Shown here in pieces: positions 27,879 through 37,774 of a DNA stretch of 64,000 bases. Origin of the DNA: Alkalihalobacterium alkalinitrilicum (GTDB lineage Bacteria > Bacillota > Bacilli > Bacillales > Bacillaceae_F); the NCBI RefSeq assembly GCF_002019605.1, contig NZ_KV917368.1, positions 5,444,548 to 5,508,547 on the forward strand. The letters run 5' to 3'. Every line of letters begins with the position of its first letter. The stretch's first letter is position 1. The position numbers were made by a program, and so were the translations under genes. The notes under the pieces were generated by a model. The model was not told the DNA's origin, did no database searches, and saw nothing but the letters and a program-made list of their open reading frames with translations.

Positions 27879-29264
27879 ATGAGTCACTTAGATGACATTT
27901 TTGAAATTCAAATTAGTAATGATAAGATGAGAGCAACGATGCTTCAACATCAAAAAATTGGTGAAAATACAGAACTTGTCCTAGAAGAATTACAAAATTG
28001 GGTGAAAGAACATGGTGTTATTTTTGGGATATATGTAGAAAACTTAAAAAAGATCGTCGATGATAACGGAAGTATCACATCTCCAATTGTTATTGCAGAA
28101 GGGAAAAGCCCAATCAACGGCAATAATGCATATCTAGATGCAGTTCAGTTAGACATGAACAATGGAATTAACGAAAAAGTGGTCCGGGTTGATTTGAAAA
28201 ATGTCGCTGATATTCCTTCTGTAAAACAAGGTCAAGTTGTCGGTAAAAAAATTGAAGCGACAATCGGCCAACCTGGTTTAAATGTAATAGGGGAAGAAAT
28301 TTCTGCAAAATCTGGAAAGGATTTTATATTACGCCCTGGAAAAAATACATCCGTTTCTGAAGATAAATTAAAATTAATCGCACAAGTAGACGGGCAGCGC
28401 TGTATAGAAACAAAAACGATTCATGTGTACCCAGTGTACCAAGTACATGGTGACCTTGATATGAAAACTGGAAATATTGAATTTATAGGTAATGTAACGA
28501 TACGAGGAAATGTACCAGCTGGTTTTGAAGTGAAGGCTAAAGGGGATATTCGAGTTCAAGGAACAGTCGAAGCTGCTACATTAATTTCAGAAGGTTCAAT
28601 ATTCGTAGCTGCTGGGATTGTCGGTCAAGGAAAAGGAATAGTAAAGGCAAAAAAGGATATACATACAAGTTTTATTAATCAAGGGAATGTCGAAGCGGAA
28701 GGTAATGTTTTCGTTAATCAATCGATCTTACATAGTAAATGCATCGTTAACGGTAGTATTGACTGTACAAAAGGGAAAGGTAATATTGTCGGTGGACAAT
28801 TATCGGCAGGCCATGAAATTAGCGCTAACGAAATTGGTAATAATATGCACACTACAACAGAACTGTTCATTGGAGTCCATCAACAGGTATTAGAAAGTAT
28901 AACAACACACCAAAAGCAATTAAAGCTAGCCTCAGAAGAATTAGAAAAGCTTAATAAATTACTACTCGTTTTTGAATTAAAGGAACAACAAGGAAAAGCT
29001 TTACAGCCAAAAGAACGAATAATGAAATTACGAGTAAAAAATACGATCAATCAAACAGAAGAAAAAAAAGCGATAGCTGAAGAAGAATTATTAGAATTGA
29101 ACGAGGAACTAATACAAAGTCAGACAGGTGTCGTTAAAGTAAAACGTCATATGTATCCAAATGTAAATTTAACTTTTGGTAAATATCGAAGAAAAATTAC
29201 AGTTAATCATCAGTATGTAAAAGTTTCTATTATTGATAGTGAAATACAAATCATTCCATTATAA
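27879..29264 (+). CDS. fapA: FapA-family protein (DUF342) in the flagellar operon
   Basis: 461 residues of the FapA/DUF342 family: an N-terminal domain, a central beta-helix made of repeated Gly/Val segments (about 170-330, such as GNIEFIGNVTIRGNV and VEAEGNVFVNQSI) and a C-terminal helical coiled-coil region with Glu/Lys-rich stretches (about 340-430). FapA proteins are polymerising polar proteins; in Vibrio FapA affects flagellar assembly. It is not present at this locus in B. subtilis. ATG 27879 is preceded by GGTGG at 8 bases; an ATG at 27852 lies just after the sigD stop. Confidence 0.85.
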   Translation: MSHLDDIFEIQISNDKMRATMLQHQKIGENTELVLEELQNWVKEHGVIFGIYVENLKKIVDDNGSITSPIVIAEGKSPINGNNAYLDAVQLDMNNGINEKVVRVDLKNVADIPSVKQGQVVGKKIEATIGQPGLNVIGEEISAKSGKDFILRPGKNTSVSEDKLKLIAQVDGQRCIETKTIHVYPVYQVHGDLDMKTGNIEFIGNVTIRGNVPAGFEVKAKGDIRVQGTVEAATLISEGSIFVAAGIVGQGKGIVKAKKDIHTSFINQGNVEAEGNVFVNQSILHSKCIVNGSIDCTKGKGNIVGGQLSAGHEISANEIGNNMHTTTELFIGVHQQVLESITTHQKQLKLASEELEKLNKLLLVFELKEQQGKALQPKERIMKLRVKNTINQTEEKKAIAEEELLELNEELIQSQTGVVKVKRHMYPNVNLTFGKYRRKITVNHQYVKVSIIDSEIQIIPL

Positions 29265-29297
29265 TGAATTTAACAAAACAGTGGAGTGTGACTATCG

Positions 29298-29612
29298 ATG
29301 AGTTTAAGACCAGTCGAAATGCAAGGATCTTTTCCACGCGCTCAAACAGCAGGGAAGATACAAGAACAATTACAGCAACGTGGTCAAGTAGGACAAGATA
29401 TTATTGCTAATGAACATAAGAAGGAACTAGACCAAAAGCGAAAGCAAGTTAATAAGTCTGATTCATCAGACCCTAGTAAGCTAGAACCTGATAAAGAAAA
29501 TGAAAAAGAAAAACATCAGCAACAGGAACCTAGAAAACATAAACGAGAAAAAGAACGTGAAATAAATGTAGAGCACCCATATAAGGGGAAATATGTCGAT
29601 TTTTCAGGTTAA
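29298..29612 (+). CDS. Conserved hypothetical protein between fapA and swrB
   Basis: 104-residue, very hydrophilic protein. The N-terminal segment (SLRPVEMQGSFPRAQTAGKI) resembles short flagellar-locus proteins of Firmicutes I recall as beginning MRP(I/L)D(F/L)Q; the rest is Lys/Glu/Gln-rich and probably disordered, ending in HPYKGKYVDFSG. It has no signal peptide, membrane span or known domain. Position within the sigD-fapA-swrB group suggests a motility role; function unknown. Shine-Dalgarno is weak (GTGGAGTG). Confidence 0.7.
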   Translation: MSLRPVEMQGSFPRAQTAGKIQEQLQQRGQVGQDIIANEHKKELDQKRKQVNKSDSSDPSKLEPDKENEKEKHQQQEPRKHKREKEREINVEHPYKGKYVDFSG

Positions 29613-29623
29613 GGAGAACATAT

Positions 29624-30145
29624 ATGGTTCAATTTTTACTAACTACTAGTCTAGTATTACATTTGCTTACTTTCCTATGGATCATAACTTTGCTCCAAAA
29701 AGTTAACAATCAACAAATAAGTCCAATTAATGATGAAAAAATTAAACGCGAAATAGAGGATTTGTTAGTCGCTTACACAACTGAAATGAAGGAAGAAAAT
29801 GAAAAGCTGCTAGAACAAGTTAAGATGCTGCAAGAAGCAAATACTTCACCAGTATCCCTTAATGAGAAAGTAATGGAACAATTAAAAGTTGAACATGAGC
29901 CTATTGTGATAAACAGTAAAGAGGAGATCAAGGAAGATGTTACTCAGCGCCATACAGTGGATCAATATAAATATGAAGATTATCAACCACCAACGATTCA
30001 AGTAGATGAACCAGATATGTATGAGCAGTCCAATACAGCAAAAGTGTTACTACTAGCCGAGCAAGGGTTTTCATCTGAAGAAATTGCAAAAAAATTAAGT
30101 CTCGGAAAAGGCGAAGTAGAGTTAATGATAAAATTTTATCGATAA
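29624..30145 (+). CDS. swrB: SwrB/YlxL-like membrane protein
   Basis: 173 residues: N-terminal membrane anchor (about 5-24), coiled coil (about 40-75), acidic linker, and a C-terminal helix-turn-helix-like segment (AEQGFSSEEIAKKLSLGKGEVELMIKF). The architecture and position after sigD match B. subtilis SwrB, which promotes activation of the flagellar export apparatus. Identity is by layout rather than strong sequence recall. Last gene of the fla/che operon; no clear terminator follows. Confidence 0.75.
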   Translation: MVQFLLTTSLVLHLLTFLWIITLLQKVNNQQISPINDEKIKREIEDLLVAYTTEMKEENEKLLEQVKMLQEANTSPVSLNEKVMEQLKVEHEPIVINSKEEIKEDVTQRHTVDQYKYEDYQPPTIQVDEPDMYEQSNTAKVLLLAEQGFSSEEIAKKLSLGKGEVELMIKFYR

Positions 30146-30160
30146 AATATTCTAGCTCCC

Positions 30161-30189
30161 TTGCTATTACTTTCTCGTTGTGGTATATT
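30161..30189 (+). promoter_or_regulatory. Sigma-A promoter of rpsB
   Basis: TTGCTA (30161-30166), 17-base spacer, TATATT (30184-30189) with an extended -10 (TGG directly upstream). It gives a leader of about 110 bases before the rpsB start. Confidence 0.6.
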
Positions 30190-30221
30190 AATTCACGGTG
30201 TTAATCACACACGCATTCTAA

Positions 30222-30275
30222 TTTAAGTAGGGGTGCTGAATTATTTTCAGTCTTACTTAAAGATGACGATTGCGG
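30222..30275 (+). ncRNA. Structured 5' leader of rpsB
   Basis: TTAAGTA (30223-30229) pairs with TACTTAA (30254-30260) and encloses CTGA/TCAG (30236-30239 and 30247-30250). A GCGGAGG stretch follows downstream. Such a hairpin in the leader of a ribosomal-protein gene fits an autoregulatory S2 site; the assignment is inference. Confidence 0.4.
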
Positions 30276-30309
30276 AGGAAAACAAAAACCATTGAAGGAG
30301 GTGTTTGAT

Positions 30310-31038
30310 GTGGCAGTAATTTCAATGAAACAATTACTAGAGGCAGGGGTACACTTCGGTCACCAAACTCGTCGTTGGAACCCAAAGATGTCTCGCTACA
30401 TCTTCACAGAACGTAACGGAATTTACATCATCGATTTACAAAAGACTGTTAAAAAGGTTGAGGAAGCTTACAATTTTGTAAGAGACCTAGCAGCAGACGG
30501 AGGAAAAGTTTTGTTTGTTGGTACAAAGAAACAAGCTCAAGATTCTGTTAAAGAAGAAGCTGAGCGTTGTGGAATGTATTTCATCAACCAACGTTGGTTA
30601 GGTGGTACGCTAACAAATTTCACTACAATCCAAAAACGTGTTGGACGCTTAAAAGAGCTTGAAAGAATGCAAGAAGACGGTACGTTTGAAGTACTTCCTA
30701 AGAAAGAAGTAATTCTTCTTAAGAAGGAAATGGATCGTCTTGAAAAGTTCTTAGGTGGAATTAAAGATATGAAAGCAGTTCCAGATGCTTTATTCATTAT
30801 CGATCCACGTAAAGAACGTATTGCAATTGCAGAAGCTCATAAACTAAACATCCCAATTGTTGCTATTGTAGATACAAACTGTGATCCAGATGAGATTGAC
30901 TATGTTATTCCTGGTAACGATGATGCAATTCGTGCCGTAAAGCTTCTTACTGGTAAAATGGCTGATGCTATTATCGAAGCTACTTCAGCTGCTGGTAATG
31001 AAAGCCAAGAGCAAGTAGAAGTAGAAGAAACGGTTTAA
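30310..31038 (+). CDS. rpsB: 30S ribosomal protein S2
   Basis: Component of the small-subunit body that helps recruit bS1 or stabilise mRNA binding. 242 residues, with typical [20 protein letters not shown] and [15 protein letters not shown] choose GTG 30310 ([11 protein letters not shown]) because AAGGAGG ends seven bases upstream and the family starts here; the in-frame upstream TTG 30292 precedes the Shine-Dalgarno. A strong terminator follows. Confidence 0.98.
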   Translation: MAVISMKQLLEAGVHFGHQTRRWNPKMSRYIFTERNGIYIIDLQKTVKKVEEAYNFVRDLAADGGKVLFVGTKKQAQDSVKEEAERCGMYFINQRWLGGTLTNFTTIQKRVGRLKELERMQEDGTFEVLPKKEVILLKKEMDRLEKFLGGIKDMKAVPDALFIIDPRKERIAIAEAHKLNIPIVAIVDTNCDPDEIDYVIPGNDDAIRAVKLLTGKMADAIIEATSAAGNESQEQVEVEETV

Positions 31039-31053
31039 TTTCATTTGCTCTTC

Positions 31054-31094
31054 AAAAGGGTGGTAAAGGGGTTTGCCCTTTATCACCTTTTTTT
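31054..31094 (+). terminator. Intrinsic terminator after rpsB
   Basis: 12-bp stem (31059-31070 with 31076-31087, one G-U pair) and a run of seven T. The AAAA before the stem mirrors the T-run. Partial readthrough into tsf would be expected, as the two are a conserved pair. Confidence 0.92.
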
Positions 31095-31155
31095 CAAAAA
31101 GACTAGTAATCAAATGTTAGGTTACTTTTCTTTAAAGTGAACATGCATATAAGGA

Positions 31156-31184
31156 TTGGCCTATTCAAAACAACGACATATATA
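31156..31184 (+). promoter_or_regulatory. Possible promoter of tsf
   Basis: TTGGCC (31156-31161), 17 bases, TATATA (31179-31184). Partial matches (4/6 each). Makes sense because a strong terminator separates rpsB from tsf. Confidence 0.35.
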
Positions 31185-31252
31185 CAGTCAAGAATTTGAA
31201 AAATCATGTTATATGCAAAAAAATTACATACAACCATAAGGAGGAATTGATG

Positions 31253-32131
31253 ATGGCAATTACTGCTAGCATGGTAAAAGAATTACGTGAAAAAACAGGT
31301 GCAGGGATGATGGACTGCAAAAAAGCATTAGTAGAAACGAATGGTGATATGGAAAAAGCAATTGACTTCCTTCGTGAAAAAGGAATTGCAAAAGCTGCTA
31401 AAAAAGCAGACCGTATTGCTGCTGAAGGTTTAGCATACGTAGCAACTGAAGGAAACAAAGCAGTCATCGTTGAGATTAACTCTGAAACAGACTTTGTTGC
31501 GAAAAACGACAACTTTAAGAACTTAGTAGCAGAGTTAGCGAAACAAGTGTTAGCAAACAACCCTGCAACGGTTGAGGAAGCATTATCTCAAACGATGAAC
31601 GGTGAAACGGTTGAAGCGTATATCAACAGTCAGATCGCAAAAATTGGTGAGAAGATTTCTCTTCGTCGCTTTGAAATTGTAGAAAAAGCAGATACAGCTG
31701 TGTTCGGTTCTTATTTACATATGGGAGGACGTATCGCAGTTCTTACGGTTCTTGACGGCACAACTGATGAAAGCTTAGCAAAAGACGTTGCAATGCATAT
31801 TGCAGCAATTAAGCCAATTTACGTATCACGTGATGAAGTTCCAGCTGAAGAAGTAAGCCGTGAGCGTGAAGTATTAAAGCAACAAGCACTTAACGAAGGA
31901 AAGCCAGAAAACATCGTTGAGAAAATGGTGGAAGGCCGCTTAAGCAAATATTTTGAAGATGTATGTTTACTTGACCAACCATTTGTTAAAGATAGTGACC
32001 ATAAAGTAGGTAAATATGTTGCAAACAAAGGGGCATCTGTTCAAACATTCATTCGCTATGAAGTAGGCGAAGGTATGGAAAAACGTGAAGACAACTTCGC
32101 TGAAGAAGTAATGTCTCAAGTGAAGAAATAA
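31253..32131 (+). CDS. tsf: Translation elongation factor Ts
   Basis: Nucleotide exchange factor for EF-Tu. 292 residues with UBA-like N-terminus ([19 protein letters not shown]), the [11 protein letters not shown] signature and the C-terminal [15 protein letters not shown]. The start is ATG 31253 (MAITASMV) after AAGGAGG; ATG 31250 is adjacent, and the open frame extends upstream to 31196 without a ribosome site. Confidence 0.98.
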   Translation: MAITASMVKELREKTGAGMMDCKKALVETNGDMEKAIDFLREKGIAKAAKKADRIAAEGLAYVATEGNKAVIVEINSETDFVAKNDNFKNLVAELAKQVLANNPATVEEALSQTMNGETVEAYINSQIAKIGEKISLRRFEIVEKADTAVFGSYLHMGGRIAVLTVLDGTTDESLAKDVAMHIAAIKPIYVSRDEVPAEEVSREREVLKQQALNEGKPENIVEKMVEGRLSKYFEDVCLLDQPFVKDSDHKVGKYVANKGASVQTFIRYEVGEGMEKREDNFAEEVMSQVKK

Positions 32132-32147
32132 TTATTAAACTTAACTG

Positions 32148-32175
32148 TAGGGAGCACTCTGTGTTCCCTATTTTT
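32148..32175 (+). terminator. Intrinsic terminator after tsf
   Basis: 10-bp stem TAGGGAGCAC/GTGTTCCCTA with loop TCT (one G-U pair), followed by five T. Confidence 0.9.
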
Positions 32176-32239
32176 CAAAAAGAGCATTTGATGCCCTTAA
32201 GGTAATAGATGGACCTATTTGGCGCTAATGGAGGTAAAC

Positions 32240-32956
32240 ATGAGCAAATATAATCGCGTAGTCCTAAAACTAAGTGGCGAAGCATTAGCTGGTGACTTAG
32301 GATATGGGATTGACCCAGCAGTCATCCAATCGATTGCAACTCAAGTTAAGGAAATTATTGAATTAGATGTTGAAGTAGCTGTTGTTGTAGGTGGAGGAAA
32401 CATTTGGCGCGGTATGGCAGGTAGTGCAAAAGGAATGGACCGCGCGACGGCTGACTACATGGGTATGTTAGCAACGGTAATGAACTCACTAGCTCTTCAA
32501 GACAGTCTTGAAACGATTGGCGTGCAAACACGTGTTCAAACATCGATTGAAATGAGACAAGTAGCAGAACCTTATATTCGCCGAAAGGCAATTCGTCACC
32601 TAGAGAAAAAACGTGTCGTGATTTTTGCTGCAGGTACGGGTAATCCGTATTTCTCAACGGATACAACTGCTGCTTTAAGAGCTGCTGAAATAGAAGCCGA
32701 AGTGATCCTTATGGCTAAAAATAAAGTAGATGGTGTATACAGTGCAGATCCAGCGGTTGATGCAACCGCAAAGAAATACGAATCGATTACGTACCTTGAT
32801 TTATTGAAAGAAGGATTAGCTGTAATGGATTCAACTGCTTCTTCATTGTGTATGGACAACGATATACCACTTATTGTTTTTTCAATTATGGAAGAAGGAA
32901 ATATAAAACGTGCTGTTCTAGGTGAACAAATCGGAACAGTTGTAAGGGGGAGTTAA
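32240..32956 (+). CDS. pyrH: UMP kinase
   Basis: Phosphorylates UMP to UDP; hexameric amino-acid-kinase-fold enzyme activated by GTP. 238 residues: [29 protein letters not shown], the nucleotide region [17 protein letters not shown] and [13 protein letters not shown] 32240 is preceded by GGAGGT; an in-frame TTG at 32219 is upstream. frr starts one base after the stop. Confidence 0.98.
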   Translation: MSKYNRVVLKLSGEALAGDLGYGIDPAVIQSIATQVKEIIELDVEVAVVVGGGNIWRGMAGSAKGMDRATADYMGMLATVMNSLALQDSLETIGVQTRVQTSIEMRQVAEPYIRRKAIRHLEKKRVVIFAAGTGNPYFSTDTTAALRAAEIEAEVILMAKNKVDGVYSADPAVDATAKKYESITYLDLLKEGLAVMDSTASSLCMDNDIPLIVFSIMEEGNIKRAVLGEQIGTVVRGS

Positions 32957-32957
32957 T

Positions 32958-33515
32958 ATGTCAAAAGAATTAATGCAAGACGCACAAGTTCGAATGAAAA
33001 AAGCAATAGATGCACTGAATCGTGAATTATCTACCTTACGTGCAGGGCGTGCAAACCCAGGTTTACTTGAAAAAGTAACTGTAGAATACTACGGGGCTCC
33101 AACTCCATTAAACCAATTAGCAACGATTTCTGTCCCAGAAGCTCGGATGTTAGTGATCCAGCCATTCGATAAAACCATTATTGGAGATATAGAAAAAGCG
33201 ATCTTAAAATCAGATTTAGGCCTAACTCCTTCTAACGACGGAACGATTATTCGTATTACAATCCCAGCTTTAACCGAAGAGCGTCGTAAAGAACTTGTGA
33301 AACTGGTTAAAAAATATGCAGAAGAAGGAAAAGTGGCAGTTAGGAATATTCGCCGCGACATTAATGATGATTTGAAAAAGTTACAAAAAGATGGCGAGTT
33401 AACAGAAGATGATCTGCGTCGTTCAACGGATGAAGTACAAAAAATGACGGATAAACACATCGCTGATATCGATCAAGTAGCTTTAAATAAAGAAAAAGAA
33501 ATCATGGAAGTATAA
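32958..33515 (+). CDS. frr: Ribosome recycling factor
   Basis: Splits post-termination ribosomes with EF-G. 185 residues, the standard length, with the three-helix-bundle sequence [20 protein letters not shown] and the C-terminal [15 protein letters not shown]. Follows pyrH by one base with AAGGGGG upstream; terminator after it. Confidence 0.98.
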   Translation: MSKELMQDAQVRMKKAIDALNRELSTLRAGRANPGLLEKVTVEYYGAPTPLNQLATISVPEARMLVIQPFDKTIIGDIEKAILKSDLGLTPSNDGTIIRITIPALTEERRKELVKLVKKYAEEGKVAVRNIRRDINDDLKKLQKDGELTEDDLRRSTDEVQKMTDKHIADIDQVALNKEKEIMEV

Positions 33516-33549
33516 GTGATTTCACGGTACAATAGAATAATGTAAATAG

Positions 33550-33575
33550 ACCCTCTTAATACAGGGGGTTTTTTT
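33550..33575 (+). terminator. Intrinsic terminator after frr
   Basis: Seven-base-pair stem ACCCTCT/AGGGGGT with loop TAATAC and a seven-T run (33569-33575). A further outer inverted repeat, CAATAGAA near 33526 with TTCTATTG near 33581, encloses it. Confidence 0.88.
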
Positions 33576-33669
33576 ACACTGTTCTATTGAAAATGGTACA
33601 TTTTCTTGGATTCGTATTATAGCTATTCCATCTGGAAAAAATGGATGGTGTTGTTTTGGAGGGCTAGAA

Positions 33670-34437
33670 ATGCTTGAGAAGTTTAAAAAGTGGAAATCGT
33701 CTAATGAAATAGACAGACCCTCACTTGAAGTGGATTTAGAAAATATTCCAAGTCACGTCGCCATCATTATGGATGGCAATGGTCGATGGGCTAAAAATAA
33801 AGGGCTCCCTAGGGTTGCTGGCCATCGTGAAGGCATGAAAGTTGTAAATAAAATTGTTAGCCGTGCAAACGAGTTAGGTGTAAAAGTATTAACTTTGTAT
33901 GCTTTTTCAACGGAGAATTGGAAAAGGCCGAAAACTGAAGTTGATTTTTTAATGAAATTACCCGAACGTTATCTTAGTAACGAACTCCCTAAATTAAAAA
34001 AGGAAAATGTGAAAGTTCGCTTGATGGGGTGTGCTGAAGAATTACCCTCACATACACTTCGTGCTGTAGAAACGGCTATCGAAGAAACGAAAGATAATAC
34101 AGGATTAATTTTAAATTTTGCACTAAATTACGGGAGTCGAATTGAAATCGTAAAAGCGATTCGTGCTTTAGCCATTGAAGTTGAACAAGGTAAACTTTCA
34201 CCAGAACAAATCTCAGAAGGATACATTCAACAACACTTAATGACAAGTGATTTGAGTGATCCTGATTTGCTTATTCGTACGAGCGGTGAACTTCGATTAA
34301 GTAATTTTATGCTTTGGCAGTTAGCATATAGTGAATTTTGGTTTACAGATGTTTTATGGCCAGATTTTACAGAAGAGCATTTTGAGGAGGCTATACGTGT
34401 TTTTCAAAAAAGGGGCCGTAGATACGGTGGCGTATAG
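33670..34437 (+). CDS. uppS: Undecaprenyl diphosphate synthase
   Basis: Cis-prenyltransferase adding eight isoprene units to farnesyl-PP to make the C55 lipid carrier for wall polymers. 255 residues; catalytic Asp35 in IMDGNGRWAK, FSTENWKRP, and the substrate-release region LIRTSGELRLSNFMLWQ. ATG after TTGGAGGG. First of the uppS-cdsA-dxr-rseP group. Confidence 0.97.
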   Translation: MLEKFKKWKSSNEIDRPSLEVDLENIPSHVAIIMDGNGRWAKNKGLPRVAGHREGMKVVNKIVSRANELGVKVLTLYAFSTENWKRPKTEVDFLMKLPERYLSNELPKLKKENVKVRLMGCAEELPSHTLRAVETAIEETKDNTGLILNFALNYGSRIEIVKAIRALAIEVEQGKLSPEQISEGYIQQHLMTSDLSDPDLLIRTSGELRLSNFMLWQLAYSEFWFTDVLWPDFTEEHFEEAIRVFQKRGRRYGGV

Positions 34438-34452
34438 AGAGGAGGAAGATCA

Positions 34453-35250
34453 GTGAAACAACGAATTATTACTGCGGTCATAGCTGCATCGGTTTTTATC
34501 CCATTAATAGTTCTAGGAGGATTACCATTTACATTGACGATCCTTTTAGTTGCTTCGATAGCAATGGTCGAACTATTAAAAATGAAAAAAATACCTCCTT
34601 TCTCTTTTATAGGCCTTGTGAGCTTAATTTTAATGTGGATTTTGCTTGTACCTACGAATTGGCTTGACTTATCATTCCTTTCCCACGTGACCAAAGTTGA
34701 AATATTTGTATTTATGATAGTAATATTATTGATGACAACAGTCATTACGAAAAATAAATACACATTTGATGAAGTAGGATTTATTATTCTTTCATCTGTC
34801 TATGTTGGTTTTGGGTTTCATTATTTGATTTCAACGCGATTAGAAGCAGAGAATGGACTAGCACTTGTATTTTTTGTAATGTTTATTATCTGGGCTACCG
34901 ATTCAGGGGCTTATTTTGTCGGCCGAAAATTAGGGAAACGAAAGCTATGGCCAGATATTAGTCCAAAGAAAACAATAGAGGGGTCAGTAGGAGGAATAAT
35001 CTGTGCTTTTGTCATAGGTTTTATCTTTCAACTTCTTTTTCCAATCTTTGACTCGTATATTGTCTTAGGGCTTGTCATTTTAGTTGCCTCTGTATTTGGA
35101 CAAATGGGGGATTTAGTGGAATCTGCATTGAAGCGTCATTATGTAGTTAAGGATTCTGGTAATGTTTTACCTGGTCATGGAGGTATGTTAGATCGCTTTG
35201 ATAGTCTTATTTATGTTATGCCTATCCTCCATTTGTTACAATTAATATAA
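34453..35250 (+). CDS. cdsA: Phosphatidate cytidylyltransferase
   Basis: Membrane enzyme making CDP-diacylglycerol, the precursor of phospholipids. 265 residues with about seven to eight spans; the CDS family signature is seen near the C-terminus (ALKRHYVVKDSGNVLPGHGG followed by MLDRFDS). GTG start with AGAGGAGGA upstream; 15 bases after uppS. Confidence 0.97.
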   Translation: MKQRIITAVIAASVFIPLIVLGGLPFTLTILLVASIAMVELLKMKKIPPFSFIGLVSLILMWILLVPTNWLDLSFLSHVTKVEIFVFMIVILLMTTVITKNKYTFDEVGFIILSSVYVGFGFHYLISTRLEAENGLALVFFVMFIIWATDSGAYFVGRKLGKRKLWPDISPKKTIEGSVGGIICAFVIGFIFQLLFPIFDSYIVLGLVILVASVFGQMGDLVESALKRHYVVKDSGNVLPGHGGMLDRFDSLIYVMPILHLLQLI

Positions 35251-35280
35251 AAATGTGTTTTGTAGTAAAGGGTGAATTCG

Positions 35281-36429
35281 TTGAAAAAAATCAGTTTATT
35301 AGGTGCTACTGGTTCTATTGGCACTCAGACGTTGGATATTATTAATCAACACCCTGACCGCTTTGAACTTGTTGCAATGTCGATTGGTAAAAATGTGGAT
35401 TTAGGATTAAAGCAAATTCAGCAATTTAAGCCGAAGCTTTTATCTGTGTTAACGAAAGAAACATATGAACAAATTAAACACGATGTACCAAGTGAAGTGA
35501 AGTTAATCTACGGTGTAGATGGTCTCGTTGAAGTGGCAACGTATTCAGAGGCGGATATTCTTGTTAACGCAGTCATAGGAAGCGTTGGTTTGGGTCCAAC
35601 ACTGGCAGCAATTGAAGCAAAAAAAACAATTGCGATTGCTAACAAGGAGACATTAGTTACAGCTGGGCATATTGTGACACAAAAGGCTAAACAAAATGGG
35701 GTAACACTTCTTCCAGTAGATAGTGAACATTCAGCTATTTTTCAATGCCTCCAAGGTGAAGACGTAAAAAAGGTTAGTAAATTGGTTTTAACAGCTTCAG
35801 GTGGTAGCTTTAGAGATAAACGTCGTGAAGAGTTAATTGATGTAACAGTCGAAGATGCATTAAATCATCCTAACTGGTCCATGGGTGCAAAGATAACCAT
35901 TGATTCAGCAACGATGATGAACAAAGGATTGGAAGTAATTGAAGCTCACTGGCTATTTGATACGCCGTATGACCAAATTGAAGTTATATTACATAAGGAA
36001 AGTATTATTCATTCTATGGTTGAGTATATTGATGGGAGTGTTATAGCGCAGTTAGGTACACCAGATATGCGAGTGCCAATACAATATGCGCTGAGCTTTC
36101 CCGAGAGGCTTGATTTCAAGAAACAAGAACGGTTAAACTTATGGGAAGTAGGAAAGCTTCATTTTGAAAAACCCAATTTTGAACGTTATCGTTGTTTGAA
36201 ATTTGCATATGACGCTGGTCGAATCGGAGGTACAATGCCTACTGTTTTGAACGCTGCAAATGAAGAAGCGGTTGCCGCATTTCTCGAAAAGAAAATTACA
36301 TTTTTACAAATTGAAAATTATATTGAACAAGCATTAGAAAGACATGAATTGATTAAGGAACCTTCGTTAGAAACTATTATTGAAGTGGATCAACAAACTA
36401 GAAGGTTTGTTCACTCACTCATGTTATAA
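35281..36429 (+). CDS. dxr: 1-deoxy-D-xylulose-5-phosphate reductoisomerase
   Basis: Second step of the MEP isoprenoid pathway (DXP to MEP, NADPH). 382 residues: NADPH motif [14 protein letters not shown], catalytic region [42 protein letters not shown] and EAHWLF. TTG 35281 ([11 protein letters not shown]) fits the family N-terminus and AAAGGGTG; the in-frame GTG 35272 lies within that site. It supplies precursors used by UppS. Confidence 0.97.
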   Translation: MKKISLLGATGSIGTQTLDIINQHPDRFELVAMSIGKNVDLGLKQIQQFKPKLLSVLTKETYEQIKHDVPSEVKLIYGVDGLVEVATYSEADILVNAVIGSVGLGPTLAAIEAKKTIAIANKETLVTAGHIVTQKAKQNGVTLLPVDSEHSAIFQCLQGEDVKKVSKLVLTASGGSFRDKRREELIDVTVEDALNHPNWSMGAKITIDSATMMNKGLEVIEAHWLFDTPYDQIEVILHKESIIHSMVEYIDGSVIAQLGTPDMRVPIQYALSFPERLDFKKQERLNLWEVGKLHFEKPNFERYRCLKFAYDAGRIGGTMPTVLNAANEEAVAAFLEKKITFLQIENYIEQALERHELIKEPSLETIIEVDQQTRRFVHSLML

Positions 36430-36446
36430 AAGGTGGGGATACGTTC

Positions 36447-37700
36447 ATGAATACTTTAATAGCCATAATTATAATCTTCGGTTTACTCGTGTTTATCCAT
36501 GAATGGGGTCATTTGTATTTTGCAAAACGTGCAGGGATTTTATGCCGAGAATTTGCTATAGGGTTTGGACCGAAATTGTTTTCTTTTAAGAAAGACGAAA
36601 CCTTATATACGATTAGGCTATTACCTTTAGGTGGATTTGTGCGGATGGCTGGTGAGGACCCTGAATTAGTTCAAATCAAACCAGGATATGAAGTTGGCTT
36701 AGTATTTAACAGAAGAAATAAAATATCAGAAATCATTGTCAATAATAAATCGAAACATCCTGAGGCAAGAATTGTAACTGTTGAGCGTGTCGATCTAGAA
36801 AAAGATTTATTTATCGAAGCCTACGAAGATGGGGAACTCGTCTCTTACCCAGTCGATGATAAAGCGTGTTTAATCTATGATGAGGAACCTACGCAAATTG
36901 CACCGCTTGACCGTCAGTTCGGGTCTAAAACGGTTCCACAACGAGCACTTGCTATCTTTGCAGGTCCTCTCATGAACTTTGTGTTGGCTTTTATCATTTT
37001 AACTGCCTTTGCATTATTAGCTGGAATGCCTGTAGACGAATCTAGAATTGGTATGGTCTCTCCTGAAGGAGCAGCAGCTAAAGCTGAACTAATAGAAAAT
37101 GATAGAATTTTGTCGATTAATGGTCAACCTCTTGAGACGTGGGAAGACTTAACTTCAGTTATTCAACAACACCCGAATCAGGAATTAGTATTTGAAGTTG
37201 AGCGTAATGGGCAAGTATTTGAAGCCGTTGTTACTCCGCATGAACGACCAGGACCGATGGGAGAACCTGAAGGGTTTATAGGTGTCGGTCAATCAACAGC
37301 ATTTAATGTTTTAGGATCTATTAAATATGGAGTAACGGAAACGTACGTATTTGCTAAACTCATTTTTGAAGCTCTTGGAATGTTAGTAACTGGTCAATTT
37401 TCGTTGGATCAGTTAGCGGGCCCCGTAGGAATTTATAATTATACTGGTCAGGCAGCTGAAATGGGCATTTTTGTTCTAATGAAGTGGGCTGCTATATTAA
37501 GTGTTAACCTTGGAATTATTAACTTACTTCCACTTCCAGCTCTTGATGGTGGACGATTAATGTTTATTGGATTAGAAGCTGTTCGTGGAAAACCAATTGA
37601 TCCACAAAAAGAGGGATTAGTTCACTTCATTGGGTTTGCATTATTAATGTTACTCATGCTAGTGGTGACCTGGAATGATATAAATAAATTCTTTTTATAA
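36447..37700 (+). CDS. rseP: Site-2 intramembrane metalloprotease RasP/RseP
   Basis: Membrane zinc protease that cleaves anti-sigma factors (e.g. RsiW) and cell-division or signal-peptide remnants. 417 residues; HEWGH at H18-E19..H22 in the first span, a PDZ domain (about 185-265), and a second metal ligand in [13 protein letters not shown] near the C-terminus. ATG with AAGGTGGGG upstream. Confidence 0.96.
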   Translation: MNTLIAIIIIFGLLVFIHEWGHLYFAKRAGILCREFAIGFGPKLFSFKKDETLYTIRLLPLGGFVRMAGEDPELVQIKPGYEVGLVFNRRNKISEIIVNNKSKHPEARIVTVERVDLEKDLFIEAYEDGELVSYPVDDKACLIYDEEPTQIAPLDRQFGSKTVPQRALAIFAGPLMNFVLAFIILTAFALLAGMPVDESRIGMVSPEGAAAKAELIENDRILSINGQPLETWEDLTSVIQQHPNQELVFEVERNGQVFEAVVTPHERPGPMGEPEGFIGVGQSTAFNVLGSIKYGVTETYVFAKLIFEALGMLVTGQFSLDQLAGPVGIYNYTGQAAEMGIFVLMKWAAILSVNLGIINLLPLPALDGGRLMFIGLEAVRGKPIDPQKEGLVHFIGFALLMLLMLVVTWNDINKFFL

Positions 37701-37708
37701 ATAAAATG

Positions 37709-37745
37709 TGAGCTTCTCAAAGGAGAGATTCTTTTTTGAAGCTCA
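37709..37745 (+). other. Hairpin in the proS leader
   Basis: TGAGCTTC (37709-37716) and GAAGCTCA (37738-37745) form a perfect 8-bp stem; the loop contains AAAGGAGAG and a six-T run. It is not followed by T residues, so it is not a plain terminator; the loop bears a Shine-Dalgarno-like string. No T-box features were seen. Confidence 0.35.
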
Positions 37746-37774
37746 TCTAATAGTGTTGAAGGAAGGGAAAAACA

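Noticed and set aside
37701..37774. T-box leader of proS
   Set aside because: No T-box GGTGG(T/C)ACCGCG-like sequence, no AG-bulge specifier arm and too short.
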